DNA of 20,582 nucleotides from Candidatus Bathyarchaeota archaeon (GTDB lineage Archaea > Thermoproteota > Bathyarchaeia > TCS64), in contig WJIV01000208.1 in the NCBI GenBank assembly GCA_014730055.1, positions 1 to 20,582 of the forward strand. The letters are read 5' to 3'. The notes beneath the pieces were generated by a model that was given only the letters and a program-made list of their open reading frames with translations, was not told the origin of the DNA and searched no databases. This document shows positions 7,438 to 14,651 of the stretch, one piece after another. Within the stretch, counting starts at the first letter, position 1, and the number at the start of each line of letters is the position of its first letter. The position numbers were made by a program, and so were the translations under genes.

Positions 7438-8030
7438 TGTATTACTCTAAAAATAAATCAAAGAAAGAAACCATGGATGAAGTTTCCCTGGAGATAGAAA
7501 GATGTGACCGATGCGGCATGTCTGAGGTCTGTACGAATAAGGTGATCGGGGCAGGAAGTTTAGACACTAAGGTCATCCTAATCGGCGAAGCACCTGGTAA
7601 GGAAGAGGATAAGACCGGGAAGCCTTTCGTTGGAAGGGCTGGCAGACTCTTGGATGAGCTATTAGAGGAGGCTTGTATTGAAAGAGGGGATATCTTCATA
7701 ACAAATATCCTAAAATGCAGACCTCCAGACAACCGTAAGCCTCGTAAAGGAGAGATAAAGGTGTGTTTAGATCATCTAATAGACCAATTGAAAATAATAA
7801 AACCCAGGATAATTGCACCCATGGGCAATGTAGCAGCAAGCGTATTTTTTGAAATTTATGATCTTGAGAGAAATAGTATAGGAAATGTACACGGGAAAAC
7901 TTACAGAATAGAGGCAGATTGGGGTAATGTAATCCTCATGCCTATCTACCACCCTGCCGCCGCAGTTTACAACCGCAATCTCAAACCAGAGTTAGTGAAT
8001 GATATGAAGAAAATCTCGGAGCTTATGTGA
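7437..8030 (+). CDS. family-4 uracil-DNA glycosylase (UDGa), 4Fe-4S
   Basis: Removes uracil from DNA to start base-excision repair. The 197-residue product has the four cluster ligands in the pattern C23-x2-C26-x67-C94-x15-C110, the motif-1 stretch GEAPGKEED (50-58), [25 protein letters not shown] and the C-terminal motif HPAA. Full length for archaeal and thermophile-type UDGs. The ATG overlaps the TGA of the CoA-transferase, so it is the second gene of that operon; a shorter start at 7473 is possible but would abandon the coupling. The stop is immediately next to the stop of the convergent argS with no spacer, so the two transcripts must overlap or end inside the neighbouring gene. Confidence 0.95.
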   Translation: MYYSKNKSKKETMDEVSLEIERCDRCGMSEVCTNKVIGAGSLDTKVILIGEAPGKEEDKTGKPFVGRAGRLLDELLEEACIERGDIFITNILKCRPPDNRKPRKGEIKVCLDHLIDQLKIIKPRIIAPMGNVAASVFFEIYDLERNSIGNVHGKTYRIEADWGNVILMPIYHPAAAVYNRNLKPELVNDMKKISELM

Positions 8031-9971
8031 CTACATCTTCTCGGGTGCTTCAATTCCTAGGAGATTCAAGGCGTTTCTAAGGGTGACTCTTACGCTCTCG
8101 ATAAGCTTTAGCCTTGCTCCCTCAACCCCTTTACTCTCAGCCCCAATGACCCTCTGGGTTGCGTAAAAGCTGTTGAATTTATTAGCTAGGTTATTTGCGT
8201 ACGCTGTAATATCTCCCGGTTTTAACAGATCTGTGGCCCTCAGGAATGTCTCTGGAAACTGTACCAGGAGATTTATGAGTTCTTTTTCCTTTACGTCCAC
8301 CAGCTCCCCGTAGTCTGGCTCATATTTTTCTCTCGCTTTCCTGATGATGCTGCATATCCTTGCGTGGCTGTATTGTATGAATGGTGCGCTGTTGGTCTCA
8401 AAGTTTAATGCCTCTTTCCAGTCAAAGACCACCTGCTTCATAGGCTCGACGCTGAGGAGGGTGTACTTGACTGCGCCGTATCCGACCATCTTAGAGATTG
8501 CCTGTTTTTCATCCTCTTCAAGTTCTTGGTTTCGGATATCTACCTCTTCATAGGCCAATTCGACGGCTTTCTCAAGAACCTCATTGAGGGTAACATACCT
8601 TCCAAGCCTACCACTCATCTTTACTCCTGGAAGTTTCACGAACTCGTATGAATAGTGTAGCTGGTTATCACCCATCCACGCCTTGTCTATTGCTGCAAGT
8701 GCAATCCTAAGCTGAAGTTGTGCGAGGGTTTGCTCCTGTCCAATAACATTGATGACCCTGTCAACCTCTCTGAACTTCCATATGCTGTATGCGATGTCTC
8801 TAAGAGTGTAGAGGGTTGTACCGTCACTTCTAACCAAGACAAGCCTCGGTATCTCGTGCTCTGGATGCAATCCCCACCTGTCCTTGAGGTCAAAGTCTTC
8901 TGCTATCCTATCACAATCGAGGATTAGGGCTCCCCTTTCCTCAATTACGTAGCCCGAATCTTGGAGGTCATCGAGCACTTCCTCCGCTGCTTCCCTCCAA
9001 ACAAGGTCGCTTTCATAGTCAAAGCTATCGAATTCTATTCCTAAGTATCCCAGGCTCTTTTCAAATCCGTCTAAGCAGTACCTGACGACCTGTCTGACGT
9101 CCTTCACTGCCTCTGATTCATTGTTTTCATATGCCGTGTTGAGTTGAACGATCTCGGATTGTGGGTCTTCTAAGGTTGGGAGGATCTTCCATAGGTTCTC
9201 ATATATACCGGGGTATCTCTCCTTCAGCTGCTCCGCGGCTTTTCTGTACTCCGTCAGCTGATCCCGTGCTTCCTGAGCCTCGTAAATCCACTCATTTTCC
9301 TCTGCTTCTTTAAGCTCAAGTTCCAATCTATTGATCTCTGTGATAACGTTAACAGATGCGTAGATGGTTCCTACCCAAAGTTCAGCAGGGTCCTCTGGAA
9401 CCGGTTTTCCTAGAAGCCTCCACCCGTACGTTGCCATAGCAACCTGTCTGCCCATGTCATTCACAAGAAAGTGGACTACAACCTCGTGACCATGATTCTC
9501 TAATAGTCTGGCGAGGCTATCTCCCAGTATACTGTTCCTCGCGTTACCGATGTGCAATGGGCTGTTAGGATTCGCACTGGTGTGCTCGACCATTACCTTC
9601 TGAGGTTCTTCTGATTTCGATAATCCATACTCTGTGTCTTCTTCCAGTATTGTCTCAATTATGAACCGGGAGTATTCTTCGGTGTCTGTGTGAAAGTTGA
9701 TGTAGCCATTCAAGGCCTCTGAATTTGATATCAGTCTACTGTCAGCGGTAATCATGCTATTAACAAGGGTTTCTGCTATGGCTGCTGGAGCCTGCCTTAA
9801 GGACCTCGCTAACTGGAAGCACACTGGTGTGGATATTGCGCCCAGTTCAGGGTCTGGGGGCTCGGTATATTTTATCTCTGGCAGCTCTGCCTCTGGGAAA
9901 GCCTCTTCTAGGGCTTCCTTAAGGAGGGCTGTGCATTCTTCTCTTAAGGTTGCGAGGGGATTCATTTTCAT
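8031..9971 (-). CDS. argS: arginyl-tRNA synthetase
   Basis: Class I synthetase charging tRNA-Arg. About 646 residues. The N-terminal additive domain (about 1-105) precedes VEHTSANPNSPLHIGNARN, where HIGN (about 140-143) is the HIGH motif. A coiled, Glu-rich insertion follows around 210-265, then LVLVRSDGTTLYTLRDIAYS, the KMSK-equivalent GVKMSGRLGRYVT, and the helical DALR anticodon domain at the end (FYATQRVIG, LIESVRVTLRNALNLLGI). The 5' end reads GTG ATG AAA ATG; I use the ATG at 9971, but 9974 (GTG) and 9965 (ATG) are equally in frame. A set of hairpins and a TATA candidate lie upstream (9981-10047). It is convergent with the glycosylase and has no operon partner in the window. Confidence 0.97.
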   Translation of the reverse strand: MKMNPLATLREECTALLKEALEEAFPEAELPEIKYTEPPDPELGAISTPVCFQLARSLRQAPAAIAETLVNSMITADSRLISNSEALNGYINFHTDTEEYSRFIIETILEEDTEYGLSKSEEPQKVMVEHTSANPNSPLHIGNARNSILGDSLARLLENHGHEVVVHFLVNDMGRQVAMATYGWRLLGKPVPEDPAELWVGTIYASVNVITEINRLELELKEAEENEWIYEAQEARDQLTEYRKAAEQLKERYPGIYENLWKILPTLEDPQSEIVQLNTAYENNESEAVKDVRQVVRYCLDGFEKSLGYLGIEFDSFDYESDLVWREAAEEVLDDLQDSGYVIEERGALILDCDRIAEDFDLKDRWGLHPEHEIPRLVLVRSDGTTLYTLRDIAYSIWKFREVDRVINVIGQEQTLAQLQLRIALAAIDKAWMGDNQLHYSYEFVKLPGVKMSGRLGRYVTLNEVLEKAVELAYEEVDIRNQELEEDEKQAISKMVGYGAVKYTLLSVEPMKQVVFDWKEALNFETNSAPFIQYSHARICSIIRKAREKYEPDYGELVDVKEKELINLLVQFPETFLRATDLLKPGDITAYANNLANKFNSFYATQRVIGAESKGVEGARLKLIESVRVTLRNALNLLGIEAPEKM

Positions 9972-9980
9972 CACTGTGGC

Positions 9981-10047
9981 GGACCCGGCAGGGCCAGATA
10001 CAAATTTATGGTGGGTCCTTCATTTGTATCGAATATGCGGGCCGCAT
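9981..10047 (-). promoter_or_regulatory. GC-rich, hairpin-rich promoter/leader of argS
   Basis: Upstream of argS, three inverted repeats are packed together: ATGCGG-G-CCGCAT at 10035-10047; GATACAAAT (9997-10005) with ATTTGTATC (10022-10030), 9-bp arms around 16 bases; and GGACCC (9981-9986) with GGGTCC (10013-10018), which lies inside the previous loop and so competes with it. On the transcript, GGCCC-UGCC-GGGUC next to the start is a further possible stem. If transcription starts from the TATA-like sequence at 10071-10090, all of this is a leader of about 70 nt; if from the AT-rich core at about 10001-10010, it is promoter DNA. Either fits a regulatory role. The rest of 9975-10393 holds an IS110 relic. 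Confidence 0.45.
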
Positions 10048-10151
10048 GTTACTTCATGAATCGTTCTCCAACTTTAATAAACATATATGTAATTTTTTTT
10101 AGGCTACTTTTTCTTCATATTATATGTCTGCAAAAATCCATAGCCTACCAT

Positions 10152-10279
10152 TTATCCCTTATTTGATTCAAGGAACTCTAACATTTCTTTGTGGACATCC
10201 AGTCCACAGTAAAGGGTATTCATACTTCTAGATGACTGTATTCTGGATATAACATCCTTCATAAGTCATCGCGTGCATT
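10152..10279 (-). mobile_element. internally deleted IS110-family transposase relic
   Basis: Bases 10184-10279, read on the - strand, match 20305-20400 without gaps, 89 of 96 positions by hand count, covering the sequence before the transposase start and its first codons. The relic encodes MNTLYCGLDVHKE (start 10223; an in-frame ATG at 10262 adds 13 residues), then passes directly into MLEFLESNKG and stops at 10152-10154. The joint after HKE is where the similarity to the intact copy ends, as if the body of the gene had been deleted and the start fused to the transposase C-terminus. The relic is too short to be catalytic. Downstream, AGGCTA (10101-10106) and TAGCCT (10141-10146) form a weak inverted repeat that may mark the old element end. 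Confidence 0.75.
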
Positions 10280-10393
10280 TTCTAAGAAAAAGTACCAAAA
10301 TTTCAATCAAGATTTCGGTTATATGTATAACAATGGGTTATCCGATTTTTAATTCCAGAGATATAGACTATAATGGATCAATGATCCAGATAC

Positions 10394-10942
10394 CTATGAA
10401 TTCAATCTAATAGTGCAAGAATTTTTTGTGTTTAGAAAAATTGCCATTATATGGATATCATCATATTCTCCATCCAGTTTACGGGCTTTCCTCTTTTTCC
10501 CCTCACAAACAAATCCTATTTTCTCGTAGAAATTAATCGCAGCAAAATTTGATGCGTATACAAGTAACTCGACCCGCTCAATACTAAACTTTTCCGCAGC
10601 GGAAAGTGTTGCATCTATTAATTTCTTTCCTATTCCTTGACCCCGATAGTTTGGGAGTACACCCATTGTATCTATCTTACCGCTATGTGTAAATCCTTCT
10701 CCTTTATTCGGTAGAACCTCGCACCACCCAATTACCTCATCGTTAAGTAAAGCGATGTATTGAGGGATGTTTCTCTGAATACTGGATAAAACTGTTTCTC
10801 GGGTTTGTTCAAGGGACGGGGCTTTTACATATCCAAGATATTTTCTTTCTCCTGCAACAGTTTCGAGGCAATTGTGGAACCCCTCAATATATTCCTCAGA
10901 AATAGGTACTATTCGAGCATCAATTGTTAATCCGTTATCCAT
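10394..10942 (-). CDS. GNAT-family N-acetyltransferase
   Basis: Acetyl-CoA-dependent acetyltransferase of about 182 residues. Visible GNAT landmarks: YIALLNDEVIGWCEVLP (beta strands 2-4), GVLPNYRGQGIGKKLI with the R-G-Q-G-I-G pyrophosphate loop (motif A), VELLVYASNFAAINFYEKIGF (motif B, with the usual N-x-x-A-x-x-x-Y-x-x-x-G-F) and a basic end. I prefer ATG 10942 because a GGTGG Shine-Dalgarno-like sequence lies 8 bases ahead of it; a GTG at 10954 in the same frame overlaps that sequence. A TATA-like TTTATTAAAA lies at about 10984-10995 on the - strand. The substrate is unknown; peptide N-termini, amines or antibiotics are all possible for this family. Confidence 0.9.
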   Translation of the reverse strand: MDNGLTIDARIVPISEEYIEGFHNCLETVAGERKYLGYVKAPSLEQTRETVLSSIQRNIPQYIALLNDEVIGWCEVLPNKGEGFTHSGKIDTMGVLPNYRGQGIGKKLIDATLSAAEKFSIERVELLVYASNFAAINFYEKIGFVCEGKKRKARKLDGEYDDIHIMAIFLNTKNSCTIRLNS

Positions 10943-11092
10943 AGATAAAGCCACCAGCTATTTAGATATGTATTAAACGGGGTTTTAATAAAAAACATAC
11001 TCACGTTACAGGATTATCTTAAATACTTACAAATAGTTACTACGAGAAGAGCGGTTACCATTTTTCCGAATGCGTGAATGGTTGTTTAGGCT

Positions 11093-11515
11093 TTAGGAAC
11101 TAGTCAGTATTACGTTTTTTAGTTTAAAACGTAGTTGTAATGTTCCTGTGTATGATCCTATTTCGAAGTAGTCGACTTCGGAAACATATCCGGAACCCTC
11201 AACGTATTCTACAGGTATTTCCCATCTACCCGATAGATGACAAATGATATCATTCTTGTCTACGATCTTAAAACTAATTTCCTGATTGCGGAACGTGATC
11301 TTGGTTCCATCTGGAAGCATAAACATTACCCTTGCTGTTCCAGCAAAGACATTGCCTTCACGCTGAACCTTTGCAACCAGACATGCATGTATTATGCCTG
11401 TATCATAACCAGCCATATCCTGTACACCTCTAGCTGTAAAGATGTACTTGTTTTTCTTCGCGGATGCAGGTGGAATTAACACCCCTATCATTATGAATGC
11501 TACCAATATTTTCAT
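11093..11515 (-). CDS. small secreted protein, unrecognised
   Basis: A 140-residue protein starting with a signal peptide: MKILVAFIMIGVLIPPASA then KKNKY, with a plausible cleavage after A-S-A. The mature part is mostly beta-prone (YIFTARGVQD, KITFRNQEISFKIV, GTLQLRFKLKNV) with one internal Cys pair and a YVEGSGYV turn; I recognise no family. The frame is open up to 11665, but the start at 11515 is right: the signal peptide begins there, a GAGGT Shine-Dalgarno sequence lies 9 bases upstream, and a TTTATATA box (- strand, 11563-11570) gives a start site about 20 bases before the ATG. The longer version would translate the tRNA-like element at 11624-11675. The last codons contain the inverted repeat TACGTTTT/AAAACGTA (11111-11133). 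Confidence 0.7.
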   Translation of the reverse strand: MKILVAFIMIGVLIPPASAKKNKYIFTARGVQDMAGYDTGIIHACLVAKVQREGNVFAGTARVMFMLPDGTKITFRNQEISFKIVDKNDIICHLSGRWEIPVEYVEGSGYVSEVDYFEIGSYTGTLQLRFKLKNVILTSS

Positions 11516-11562
11516 TACTTTTTTTGACCTCAAAGTAATCAGAGTAAACCCGGAATAAGACG

Positions 11563-11571
11563 TATATAAAA
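11563..11571 (+). promoter_or_regulatory. bidirectional TATA box between the secreted protein and RNA element A
   Basis: TATATAAAA on the + strand reads TTTTATATA on the - strand. Leftward it is well placed for the secreted protein. Rightward a start site about 26 bases downstream (near 11597) would lead into the tRNA-like element at 11624 and the T6 run at 11677-11682. Confidence 0.5.
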
Positions 11572-11623
11572 TTCGGGGCTCTTCAAGAAGCGGAAATAGC
11601 GGTGTGTTGTGCGTAGATTCATG

Positions 11624-11682
11624 GGGGGATTCGAACCCTGCACCAGGTGGAGATATCTCCCGCAAACTATCCCCAATTTTTT
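11624..11682 (+). ncRNA. tRNA-T-arm-like structured element, copy A, with T6 tail
   Basis: A 52-nt element (11624-11675) matches copy B at 19118-19169 in reverse orientation, 43 of 52 positions by hand. Read on the + strand it opens GGGGGATTCGAACCC, has the hairpin GGAGATATCTCC in the middle and closes with CTATCCCCA; GGGGAT/ATCCCC pair to close it. T6 follows at 11677-11682 and overlaps the methyltransferase stop codon. Read on the - strand the same bases carry a perfect tRNA B-box (GGTTCGAATCC) and end in CCCCCCA, but the anticodon arm and T-stem pairing are absent, so it is not a working tRNA. The TATA box at 11563 and the T6 favour the + orientation as the transcribed one. Function unknown: a small RNA, a tRNA relic or an integration-site remnant. 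Confidence 0.45.
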
Positions 11683-12136
11683 ATTCTTTCTTTGAAATAA
11701 TGATTCTCATTTCTATTTGTTTATCCGGATAATCTATGTAGCCATCAAAAAGAGATACCCAACAGAATGCAGAGATCCTAAAGACTTTCATTAACTCCTT
11801 CTCTATATCTCTCTTGTAGAAATGGAGCATAGAGTCAAGTAAGACAATGTCAATATTATCGTCAACCTTGTATTCATACATATCACCGACAATACCTTGA
11901 ATATCCAACCCTTCATGTTTTGAGATTGATAACATCTGTGAGACTCCTACCTTTGATAAGTCTACTCCGATTACATGGTATCCCATACGTGCTAATGCTA
12001 GTGAGTCCCTTCCTTGTCCACATCCTAGATCAAGCACCTTCCCCTTTGGCTCATAGTTTTTGAAGAAAGAGATCAGGGCTGAGTAGGGAGAGCCAAAGTG
12101 GTCTTTTTGTTTATAGTGTTTATCGTATATTGTCAT
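11681..12136 (-). CDS. class I SAM-dependent methyltransferase (TehB-like, short)
   Basis: About 151 residues with a Rossmann methyltransferase core: motif I VLDLGCGQGRDSLALA (around 34-49), the acidic end of strand 2 in VIGVDLSKVGV, motif II GIVGDMYEY, and DIVLLDSMLHFY for strand 4. The beginning KHYKQKDHFGSPYSAL resembles TehB-type small-molecule methyltransferases. It is shorter than the usual 190-220 residues and the C-terminal strands are compressed, so substrate range may differ or it may be slightly truncated. Start: ATG 12136 is preferred over the in-frame GTG at 12160, because family members begin Y-D-x-x-Y and the TATA-like TTCTATATCT at 12171-12180 gives a short leader. Divergent from the SDR gene; the 17-nt box lies in the shared region. 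Confidence 0.83.
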   Translation of the reverse strand: MTIYDKHYKQKDHFGSPYSALISFFKNYEPKGKVLDLGCGQGRDSLALARMGYHVIGVDLSKVGVSQMLSISKHEGLDIQGIVGDMYEYKVDDNIDIVLLDSMLHFYKRDIEKELMKVFRISAFCWVSLFDGYIDYPDKQIEMRIIISKKE

Positions 12137-12188
12137 ACAGGGGATTATGAATGATAACACAAATAGTCTTAGATATAGAACACATACG

Positions 12189-12205
12189 AATCGATGATTT
12201 TATCC
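12189..12205 (+). promoter_or_regulatory. 17-nt promoter box, copy 1 (ahead of the SDR gene)
   Basis: AATCGATGATTTTATCC, 33 bases ahead of the SDR ATG at 12238. The TTTTATCC part is at the right place for a TATA box with a short leader, while the ATCGATGA part would cover the BRE. Sequence between box and ATG also resembles that of copy 3 (ACTCTA, then a T-rich stretch and GTGTTAGCTT/GTGTATT). Confidence 0.6.
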
Positions 12206-12237
12206 TTACTCTACGCTAATTCTTTACGTGTTAGCTT

Positions 12238-13053
12238 ATGGGTAGACTAGCGGGTAAAGTAGCAATAGTGACTGGAGGGACCAGTGGCATCGGAGAGGCA
12301 ACAGTAAAACTATTCGTAGAAGAAGGTGCAAAAGTGATAATATTTGCACGAAACATGGAAAAAGGCTACAGGCTCCAAAAAGAACTAGGAAACAACACCT
12401 TATTCATAAAAGGAGACGTAACAATCGAAGACGATATAATCGAAGCTATCGAAACCGTTGAGGAGAAATGGGGAAAACTAGATATAATGTTCAATAACGC
12501 GGGTATTAGCGGACCAAGAGGACCGATAGACACCATCTCTGAACAAGGATTCAACAACGCTGTAGATGTTCTAATCAAGGGAGTGTTCTTCGGCATAAAG
12601 CATGCTGCTAGAGTAATGAAACCACAAAGATCTGGATCGATAATTAACTGTTCAAGCGTAGCAGGTTTAACTGTTACCCCCGATGAGTCTATTTACGCTA
12701 CTTGTAAGGCTGCAGTAAATCATCTTACTCGTTATACGGCTAGTGAGCTGGGTGAGTATGGGATTCGGGTCAACAGCGTCTGCCCTGGAGCAATAGTTAC
12801 TCCGATGTGGTTCGGTGGAGAGACTCCATCTGAGGATGACGTGAGGAGGCTTTGTGATTATGGTGACAGCATTTTGCCTTTTGGTGGTTTTGGGTTTCCA
12901 ATTGATATCGCGTACGCTGTATTGTGGCTGGCTTCTGATGAGGCTAGGTTTGTAAGTGGACATTATTTAGTCGTTGATGGTGGTGCAAGTATCGGTTGGC
13001 CTAGATTCAGTATGGACAAAGTGAGTAAAGAACTAGGTGAACTATTCAAGTAA
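12238..13053 (+). CDS. short-chain dehydrogenase/reductase (classical SDR)
   Basis: NAD(P)-dependent oxidoreductase of 271 residues. It has TGGTSGIG (12-19) for cofactor binding, D at the end of GDV, NNAG (about 87-90), the active-site Ser in INCSSVAG, the YATCK form of Y-x-x-x-K, then VCPGAIVTPM and the C-terminal FVSGHYLVVDGG. Full length. ARN after strand 2 (FARNMEK) suggests NADP preference. It shares its promoter box with the DinB-like and GNAT genes downstream. Composition changes within the gene: bases 12361-12420 are 40/60 A or C, whereas 12841-12900 are 15/60, giving a switch from A/C-ending to T/G-ending codons. The substrate is unknown. Confidence 0.93.
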   Translation: MGRLAGKVAIVTGGTSGIGEATVKLFVEEGAKVIIFARNMEKGYRLQKELGNNTLFIKGDVTIEDDIIEAIETVEEKWGKLDIMFNNAGISGPRGPIDTISEQGFNNAVDVLIKGVFFGIKHAARVMKPQRSGSIINCSSVAGLTVTPDESIYATCKAAVNHLTRYTASELGEYGIRVNSVCPGAIVTPMWFGGETPSEDDVRRLCDYGDSILPFGGFGFPIDIAYAVLWLASDEARFVSGHYLVVDGGASIGWPRFSMDKVSKELGELFK

Positions 13054-13059
13054 CCCCTG

Positions 13060-13074
13060 ATCGATTATTTTATC
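13060..13074 (+). promoter_or_regulatory. promoter box, copy 2 (ahead of the DinB-like gene)
   Basis: ATCGATTATTTTATC, one mismatch to the consensus ATCGATGATTTTATC. It starts 7 bases after the SDR stop and ends 25 bases before the ATG at 13099, so a TATA function would give an almost leaderless message. Confidence 0.55.
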
Positions 13075-13098
13075 ATCACTAAAGGATAACCCTATTTC

Positions 13099-13587
13099 AT
13101 GATAGAGAACATAACTGACCTTTACGAGAACTGTTTCAGAGGAGAACCCATGGCATGGCACGCATCATCAACAATGCCACTACTCAAAGATATTACCCCT
13201 GAACAAGCCTCAAAACACCCAATAGAAGGAGCTCACTCCATATGGGAGATAATTGAACATCTACCAGTGTACGAAGAATCAGCTATCAAAGCATTAGAAG
13301 GTGGAACATTTCCCGTATTCCTGGACGGTGAGGAATGGCCAGCCAGAAAGGATTATAGTGAAGAAGCTTGGGTTGAATCAGTCAAGCTATTGGAGGATGT
13401 TCATGACCGGTTTGTTGACGCCATTAGAGGCTTTGATGTAAATCGGTTTGGTGAATTGTTAGATATGGATAGTAGGTGGCCTGAGCCCTGGCAGTCTACT
13501 ACTTATTATCAGTTTATTCACGGTATGCTTCACCATAAAGTGTACCATACGGCTCAAATAGCATTACTCAAGAAACATAAACAATAA
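13099..13587 (+). CDS. DinB/YfiT-like four-helix metalloprotein
   Basis: A 162-residue protein of the DinB superfamily, small cytoplasmic four-helix bundles that hold a divalent metal with three histidines; some act as thiol-dependent transferases. Visible signatures: HSIWEIIEHL (around 46-55) with the first His, W and EH arrangement, the long amphipathic helix VESVKLLEDVHDRFVDAI, and the C-terminal FIHGMLHHKVYHTAQIALLKK supplying the HH-x-x-x-H cluster. Full length. It follows the SDR gene on the same strand with its own promoter box, and is convergent with the SnoaL-like gene (stops 22 bases apart). The base composition is A/C-rich at both ends and G/T-rich in the middle, as in its neighbours. 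Confidence 0.82.
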   Translation: MIENITDLYENCFRGEPMAWHASSTMPLLKDITPEQASKHPIEGAHSIWEIIEHLPVYEESAIKALEGGTFPVFLDGEEWPARKDYSEEAWVESVKLLEDVHDRFVDAIRGFDVNRFGELLDMDSRWPEPWQSTTYYQFIHGMLHHKVYHTAQIALLKKHKQ

Positions 13588-13609
13588 TATAAGACTACTT
13601 TTTTGTGGT

Positions 13610-14008
13610 TTACTGGTTTCGATTATATATTCCTGTTATTCCCTTCCATTCATCATTTGGCTGTCTTTTTAGAAGCCAAATAGCCTTATTGTCTAATCTG
13701 TGGACCTCTCCACCTTCTTTATTCCAGTAACTATCCTGGTATTCTACTCTTGCGTAGGCAAGTTCTGAATCTATAGTAATCTCCAGATCGACAATCTCAT
13801 TTGTCATAGTATATTTTTTAAACCATGGCTGTAGAAGGCTCCTGCATTCTTCCTTACCCTTGAGAGAGGTTAGATTCGGTGGCATAACTACTACTTCATC
13901 AGATAATAAAGAAAGAAGACCGTCAAGGTCGTTATTTTTGAATTTGGAATACAATTCAGCGACCCACTTCTTAATGGCGGCTTTATCCTTCTTTCTATCA
14001 TGTTTCAT
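13610..14008 (-). CDS. SnoaL-like / DUF4440 (NTF2-fold) protein
   Basis: A 132-residue cone-shaped NTF2-like protein. The pattern is typical: an N-terminal helix pair AAIKKWVAELYSKFKNNDLDGLLSLLSDEVVVMPPN, quoted here only by its ends, then GKEECRSLLQPWF, EIVDLEITIDSELAYARVEY and the end WLLKRQPNDEWKGITGIYN. Members act as isomerases, hydratases or ligand-binding proteins, often in small-molecule metabolism; no catalytic set can be assigned here. ATG 14008 is the only reasonable start. It is divergent from the GNAT gene, and the promoter box copy 3 (14046-14061) lies 38-53 bases upstream of this start, so both genes could respond to whatever binds it. Confidence 0.82.
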   Translation of the reverse strand: MKHDRKKDKAAIKKWVAELYSKFKNNDLDGLLSLLSDEVVVMPPNLTSLKGKEECRSLLQPWFKKYTMTNEIVDLEITIDSELAYARVEYQDSYWNKEGGEVHRLDNKAIWLLKRQPNDEWKGITGIYNRNQ

Positions 14009-14045
14009 GGTATTGGATAAGATTGTTATTGATTTAACAGTATGG

Positions 14046-14061
14046 AATCGATGATTTTATC
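14046..14061 (+). promoter_or_regulatory. promoter box, copy 3 (between SnoaL-like and GNAT genes)
   Basis: AATCGATGATTTTATC, identical to copy 1 over 16 bases and ending 35 bases ahead of the GNAT ATG at 14097. It also sits upstream of the divergent SnoaL-like gene. Confidence 0.6.
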
Positions 14062-14096
14062 TACACATCACTCTAACAATACTTTGTGAGTGTATT

Positions 14097-14651
14097 ATGG
14101 TTGATGTTAGAATCGTTCCTTATGATGAAGAAGAACATCGAGAAGACATTTACAATCTATACTATGAATATGCAAAATGGACGAAACAAGCAGTTGAAGA
14201 AAAATATGGAATTGTATATGAAAACGTCGTAGGAGGAAAAATAGAAGACCTACTAGAAAATGTACTGAAAGTCTTTACCTCCCTAAAACCCCCCAAAGGA
14301 ATAATCATGGTTCTAGAAGTTGATGGAGTTCCAGCTGGAATAGGTCGACTAAGTAAAATCAAGGATAATATAGCTGAAATTAACAATATGTTTATCAGTT
14401 TAGAGTATCGAGGCTTTGGCTATGGAAAGGCTGTCTTGAATAGTCTAGAGGACAAAGCCAGAGAATTTGGATATACTACACTTCGACTTGATACTGGTGC
14501 TCATAATGTGGCTGCTCAGCATTTGTACCGAAAAGCTGGTTATCTTGAGCGGGATTATTACGGTTCACCATATGGAAGAGCAGCAAAAGATACTATCAGA
14601 GACGGAAAAATCTACTACGACAACAAACTCTACTTCGAAAAACAACTCTGA
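14097..14651 (+). CDS. GNAT-family N-acetyltransferase
   Basis: A 184-residue acetyl-CoA-dependent acetyltransferase. Landmarks are IIMVLEVDGVPAGIGRL (strands 2-4), MFISLEYRGFGYGKAVLNSL with R-G-F-G-Y-G as the CoA loop, TTLRLDTGAHNVAAQHLYRKAGY for the C-terminal half of the fold, and a lysine/tyrosine-rich end. Full length. It differs from the GNAT at 10394 by sequence and is not a recent duplicate. The codons of the last 60 bases are very A/C-rich (42 of 60 bases). Its TGA overlaps the first base of box copy 4. The substrate is unknown. Confidence 0.9.
   Translation: MVDVRIVPYDEEEHREDIYNLYYEYAKWTKQAVEEKYGIVYENVVGGKIEDLLENVLKVFTSLKPPKGIIMVLEVDGVPAGIGRLSKIKDNIAEINNMFISLEYRGFGYGKAVLNSLEDKAREFGYTTLRLDTGAHNVAAQHLYRKAGYLERDYYGSPYGRAAKDTIRDGKIYYDNKLYFEKQL

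Noticed and set aside
8344..8927. Open frames on the strand opposite argS and similar frames opposite the protease gene
   Set aside because: They are shadows of strongly supported genes with clear family motifs on the other strand.
11093..11665. A 190-residue version of the secreted protein starting at 11665
   Set aside because: Its first 50 residues would be translated from the tRNA-like element; the signal peptide, Shine-Dalgarno sequence and TATA box all point to ATG 11515.
11624..11675. A functional tRNA gene on the - strand (perfect B-box, CCA-like end), and likewise 19118-19169 on the + strand
   Set aside because: Only 52 nt between closing arms, no anticodon arm, and only three T-stem pairs form; a working tRNA is not supported. 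Kept as a structured element of unknown role.
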